From Bacteroidota bacterium (GTDB lineage Bacteria > Bacteroidota > Bacteroidia > B-17B0 > Aurantibacillaceae): DNA of 64,000 bases. How positions within the stretch are numbered: position 1 is the stretch's first letter; each line of letters opens with the position of its first letter. The notes below the pieces were generated by a model that saw only the letters and a list, made by a program, of their open reading frames with translations, was not told the origin of the DNA and searched no databases. Below, in pieces: positions 61,010-64,000 of the stretch. The stretch is from positions 186,001 to 250,000 of the forward strand of contig JAFLBH010000004.1 in NCBI GenBank assembly GCA_017303905.1. Direction: 5' to 3'. The position numbers and the translations under genes were made by a program.

Positions 61010-61495
61010 ATGACTGTAGATAAAAAAAAGAAAATCAGAAAAATAGTTTTACTTACTATCCTCTTCGGAGCATTGGTAGGCGGAGCAATTGTTTTTTACT
61101 TATGGAATATGCCCCACATAGATGTGCAGGCTCAAAAGGCGGATTTCTCTGTTAGTTCAACAAGTATCGTTAATGAATACCTCAAAGATGAAAAGGCTGC
61201 AAATGCTAAATATTTGGGTGATGAGGGTGACTCAAAAATATTTGTCATAAAGGGAACGGTTAAATCAAAGGATACAGACATGAATAATCAAGTTACCATT
61301 TTGTTGCAGGAAGCCAATGACAAAGCCGGTGTTAAGTGTGTTTTTATGGCTGAGACAAATAAGAATGCTGACGTCTTACAAATAGGACAACAAACCGCAA
61401 TAAAAGGAATCATTCGATCAGGAGCAAAGTATGACGAGGATTTAGAGTTATACGAAAATGTATTACTCGAGAAATGTGATGTAGTAACAGAATAA
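61010..61495 (+). CDS. OB-fold (tRNA_anti-like) membrane-anchored protein
   Basis: About 161 aa from ATG 61010 (MTVDKKKKIRKIV); an ATG at 60977 would add eleven unlikely residues. A basic start leads to one membrane helix (about 8-32, LLTILFGALVGGAIVFYLW). The soluble part has an OB-fold-like domain of the tRNA_anti-like type (about 75-150: IFVIKGTVKSKDTDMNNQVTILLQE...IGQQTAIKGIIRSG). The ligand is unknown. It is the second of the group of envelope proteins behind the sigma factor. Confidence 0.65.
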   Translation: MTVDKKKKIRKIVLLTILFGALVGGAIVFYLWNMPHIDVQAQKADFSVSSTSIVNEYLKDEKAANAKYLGDEGDSKIFVIKGTVKSKDTDMNNQVTILLQEANDKAGVKCVFMAETNKNADVLQIGQQTAIKGIIRSGAKYDEDLELYENVLLEKCDVVTE

Positions 61496-61522
61496 CAATC
61501 AATTAATATAAAAAGAAATAGT

Positions 61523-62080
61523 ATGAAAAAAGTAGCAGTAGTTATCGCTTTAGTAATTGGAACAATTACTTTATTCAGTTTTAAACAAACTGATGATAAA
61601 TTAATCAGTAAGAAAAGTCAAATTGATATTTTCTCACACACTGATGCGGAGGATATTAGCGCAGTAAACTATGCGTCAACAGCAACATTAAGCAAGGAAT
61701 CAGGCGATGTAGTTGTATCCGTACCGATGCAAAGTTTTGAATTCAAAAAAGCCTTGATGCAAAAGCACTTTAACAGCGAAAAATTCCTTGATACAAAAGC
61801 ATTTCCAAAGGCGAAGTTCAAAGGAAAGATCACCAATTTAAAAGATATCAACTTTTCTAAAGATGGAGTTTACAACGCTACCGTTTCGGGTGAGATGACT
61901 ATTAAAGAGACGACAAATCCTGTGAATGAAAAGGGAACAGTTACCGTTAAAGGTGGACAAATTACAGTTGATACAAAACTTAAAATTGTACTGGCTGATT
62001 ATAAAATTGCATTTGAAAAAGGTAAACCTTCAAAAAACATTGCAAAGACCATTGATGTAACAATGAAAATTGAATACTAA
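61523..62080 (+). CDS. YceI-family exported protein
   Basis: A 185-aa protein with a signal peptide (1-20). The mature part is a YceI lipocalin-like barrel: SQIDIFSHTDAEDISAVNY, KFLDTKAFPKAKFKGKI, VSGEMTIKETTNPV, and a KIAFEKGKPSKNIAKTIDVTMKIEY end. YceI proteins bind isoprenoid-type lipids in the periplasm. It lies 27 bp after the OB-fold gene and directly before the CoaB gene. Confidence 0.88.
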   Translation: MKKVAVVIALVIGTITLFSFKQTDDKLISKKSQIDIFSHTDAEDISAVNYASTATLSKESGDVVVSVPMQSFEFKKALMQKHFNSEKFLDTKAFPKAKFKGKITNLKDINFSKDGVYNATVSGEMTIKETTNPVNEKGTVTVKGGQITVDTKLKIVLADYKIAFEKGKPSKNIAKTIDVTMKIEY

Positions 62081-62081
62081 A

Positions 62082-62744
62082 ATGTTAAGCGGGAAACGGA
62101 TATTAATTACAGCAGGGCCAACTAAAGAGTTTATTGATCCTGTAAGATTCATCTCAAATGCATCATCCGGAAAAATGGGTTATGCCATTGCTGAGGAGTT
62201 AAACCACAAGGGTGCAGATGTAATTCTAGTTTCCGGCCCAACAAATTTAAAATGTAACTCTTCGCAAATTAAAATTGTTCAGGTAACAACAGCTTTAGAA
62301 ATGTTACAAGCATGTCAGCACTATTTCGATAGTGTTGACATTGCTATTTTTACGGCTGCTGTAGCCGATTATAGACCTTTGATAATGGAGTCATCAAAAA
62401 TCAAAAAGAATGATGAAACCATAACCATTCAGTTAACAAAGAATCCGGATATTGCTTATGAATTCGGCAAGGTAAAACGAGCAGATCAATTTTCGATCGG
62501 CTTTGCTTTGGAAACCGATAATATTTTTGAGTATGGTAAAGGTAAAATGCAAAAAAAGAATTTGGACTTTATTGTACTGAACACCACTAATGAAAATGGG
62601 GAAGGCTTCGGATTTGACACCAATAAAATCAGCCTTCTTTTTAGAGATAACTCAATAGAACATTTTCCTTTGAAATCTAAGACGGAAGTGGCAAGTGATA
62701 TAATTGCTTCATTAGAAAAGCAATTGCAGCAATTATTTACATAA
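62082..62744 (+). CDS. coaB: stand-alone phosphopantothenate-cysteine ligase (CoaB-like)
   Basis: About 220 aa from ATG 62082, two bases after the YceI stop. The CoaB core is clear: ITAGPTKEFIDPVRFISNASSGKMG, AAVADYRPL, KIKK, LTKNPDIAYEFG and GFALETDN. It ligates cysteine to phosphopantothenate using a nucleotide. The usual bacterial protein is a CoaBC fusion of about 400 residues; this one has no CoaC flavoprotein half. It may be an extra copy or a derivative with another role. No other CoA gene is near. Confidence 0.85.
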   Translation: MLSGKRILITAGPTKEFIDPVRFISNASSGKMGYAIAEELNHKGADVILVSGPTNLKCNSSQIKIVQVTTALEMLQACQHYFDSVDIAIFTAAVADYRPLIMESSKIKKNDETITIQLTKNPDIAYEFGKVKRADQFSIGFALETDNIFEYGKGKMQKKNLDFIVLNTTNENGEGFGFDTNKISLLFRDNSIEHFPLKSKTEVASDIIASLEKQLQQLFT

Positions 62745-62885
62745 CAATTGCCACTGTATTTAACTTAAATACAATAAGTTACCTTTTCTGTTAAAATATT
62801 TCCGTTATTCCTGTAAGGAATTCAATTCATCTACTACTATCCCCTTAGAAGTAAAGCAATTATCATTTTCTAAACACTCGTGCAA

Positions 62886-63437
62886 ATGAAAAACATATTT
62901 ATTTTATTGGGAGTATTAATCATCACTGCTTCGTTTACACCCAAAGCAAACGTGAATGAGGTAAATACATATCCTAAACCGGAAGGAGTAGACAATCTTC
63001 TTTTTTATGTTCAGCGTACTATTAATGCCAATACAATTGTTTATACGCTAAATGAAGATAAGGATGGTAATCTGAATGAAAAGGAACCGATTAAAGTTTA
63101 TTGGGTGAAGTATGCACAAGGAGGAAAAATTGACCCTTTAACATACATTCAAAGAAATTACGCTTATGGTGTTCAATCTAAAATGATTGATGCAGAGAAA
63201 AAGTCATTCTCATTTGAATTTGTTTCATACCATAAAAAGCAATTCTATCTATTGAAATCCGCTACGGATAAAAAATACCATGTATATGGCTATATCAATA
63301 ACAAACTGACTATTCTAAATAATATTCTTGTAAAAATTGAAGGTGGAACTTTTTGGGTTCCGAATGTAAAATACGTTGAAGTAAAAGCCTTTGATCCATC
63401 TGCTTCGGCAGAAGTAACCGAAATCATTAAGCCATAA
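62886..63437 (+). CDS. DUF4833-family exported protein
   Basis: About 183 aa from ATG 62886 (a GTG lies two codons upstream). Signal peptide 1-18 (LIITASFTPKA). The body fits DUF4833: YPKPEGVDNLLFYVQRTINANTIVYTLN...DKDGNLNEKEPIKVYWVKYAQGG. The family has no known function and looks periplasmic. A gap of 142 bp separates it from coaB, and I see nothing else in the gap. Confidence 0.8.
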   Translation: MKNIFILLGVLIITASFTPKANVNEVNTYPKPEGVDNLLFYVQRTINANTIVYTLNEDKDGNLNEKEPIKVYWVKYAQGGKIDPLTYIQRNYAYGVQSKMIDAEKKSFSFEFVSYHKKQFYLLKSATDKKYHVYGYINNKLTILNNILVKIEGGTFWVPNVKYVEVKAFDPSASAEVTEIIKP

Positions 63438-63455
63438 CCCATTAAACATAAAATT

Positions 63456-63962
63456 ATGACCGGACACATCATCAACAACCTTGTGGAAATAAATGATCTT
63501 TTAAAGGGTTTATCACAAGAACAGTACAACCGACAACTCGAAATTTTAAGCAATGCTTCAATTGGTCAGCATGTGCGTCATATTTTAGAGTTTTACCAAT
63601 GCTTATTCAAAGGTGAGCAAAGTAAAGAAGTAAACTACGATGCTCGTCAGCGTGATTTAAAATTGGAGTCAGACGTGCATTTCGCATCAAAGACCATTGA
63701 TGATATTATCAATGCCTTACTTGACATAAAAGCCGATTTTCCGGTAACCTTTGTTGCAGATTATTCAACTGTAGAAGATCAGAAACCAACTTTAATTCAA
63801 TCATCCTTTTACAGAGAACTTGCTTATAATCTTGAGCATAGCATCCACCATCAGGCATTAATTAAAGTGGCTATCACTGAAATGCAGTTGACATCGTTAG
63901 TAAAAAACACATTCGGCTACGCACCATCAACCATCAGACATATAAAAATATGTGCACAGTAA
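63456..63962 (+). CDS. DinB-like superfamily protein
   Basis: A 168-aa four-helix-bundle protein of the DinB type. It has an N-terminal metal-ligand His in ASIGQHVRHILEFYQC and the C-terminal EHSIHHQALIK pair of His residues expected for the metal site. Members are metal-dependent, often thiol-transferase-like enzymes; the function here is unknown. It lies 18 bp after the DUF4833 gene and overlaps the next gene's start by 13 bases. Confidence 0.83.
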   Translation: MTGHIINNLVEINDLLKGLSQEQYNRQLEILSNASIGQHVRHILEFYQCLFKGEQSKEVNYDARQRDLKLESDVHFASKTIDDIINALLDIKADFPVTFVADYSTVEDQKPTLIQSSFYRELAYNLEHSIHHQALIKVAITEMQLTSLVKNTFGYAPSTIRHIKICAQ

Positions 63963-64000
63963 CATACATACCAACTCCCGCAGGATTTTATTTCACCTCA
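63950..64000 (+). CDS. 5' end of an NRDE (TANGO2-like) family protein
   Basis: An ATG at 63950 opens a frame to the window edge: MCTVTYIPTPAGFYFTS. This is the start typical of NRDE-motif proteins (the NRDE follows just after). It overlaps the DinB gene by 13 bases. Only 17 codons are visible, so the call rests on the N-terminus alone. Confidence 0.6.
   Translation, partial: MCTVTYIPTPAGFYFTS

Overview
The window looks like a chromosomal segment of a free-living Bacteroidota bacterium (Flavobacteriia/Sphingobacteriia-like), AT-rich. Three things point there: six secreted proteins end in type IX secretion (T9SS) type A sorting domains with the YPNPA-type motif; T9SS components PorQ and GldN are present; and several promoters carry the Bacteroidota -7 box TAnnTTTG. 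Most genes lack Shine-Dalgarno sequences. I see no rRNA and no CRISPR array. One tRNA is present, tRNA-Ser(UGA).

Layout. (1) 0.3-2.7 kb: a compact minus-strand cassette of a putative DNA-binding protein, a ParA-like ATPase and a RelA/SpoT-domain protein, with a 28-bp palindrome upstream. (2) 2.9-20.4 kb: an AraC regulator and many secreted or surface proteins. They surround a LytS/LytTR-type two-component pair, and three promoters around that pair share one repeated upstream motif. Long repeats show module exchange between the secreted genes. An isolated gldN paralogue is also here. (3) 20.4-27.6 kb: accD, a class I aldolase, and an operon of SiaC-, SiaB- and SpoIIE-phosphatase-type proteins, i.e. 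a partner-switching pathway fed by a large propeller sensor. (4) 27.6-44.5 kb: asparagine synthase, glycosyltransferases, porQ, a TonB-C protein, recR, a ThuA-type secreted protein, a sodium symporter and a GWxTD protein.

(5) 44.6-59.6 kb is an accessory island at the tRNA-Ser gene. A large serine recombinase reads into the tRNA, and its last codons are the complement of the tRNA 3' end. Next come small unknown genes and then a long minus-strand operon: jetA-jetB-jetC-jetD (a Wadjet-type, SMC-based plasmid-defence system) followed without gaps by a YprB/RNase H-like DEDD exonuclease, xseA, xseB (exonuclease VII) and a 170-aa unknown. A WYL-type regulator and a divergent RteC-like gene follow. 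The jetA promoter and the RteC-like gene promoter carry an identical 17-bp operator at identical spacing, and related repeats precede the small-gene operon, so defence, regulator and mobility functions look co-regulated. jetC is interrupted by a one-base frameshift in an A run. I consider this nuclease-extended Wadjet operon the most interesting system in the window.

(6) 59.7-64 kb returns to ordinary genes: an ECF-like sigma factor with a small zinc-finger anti-sigma candidate, a Cys/His-rich secreted peptide, an OB-fold protein, a YceI protein, a stand-alone CoaB, DUF4833 and DinB proteins, and the first codons of an NRDE-type protein. All functional calls are from reading the translated sequence; no database search was run.
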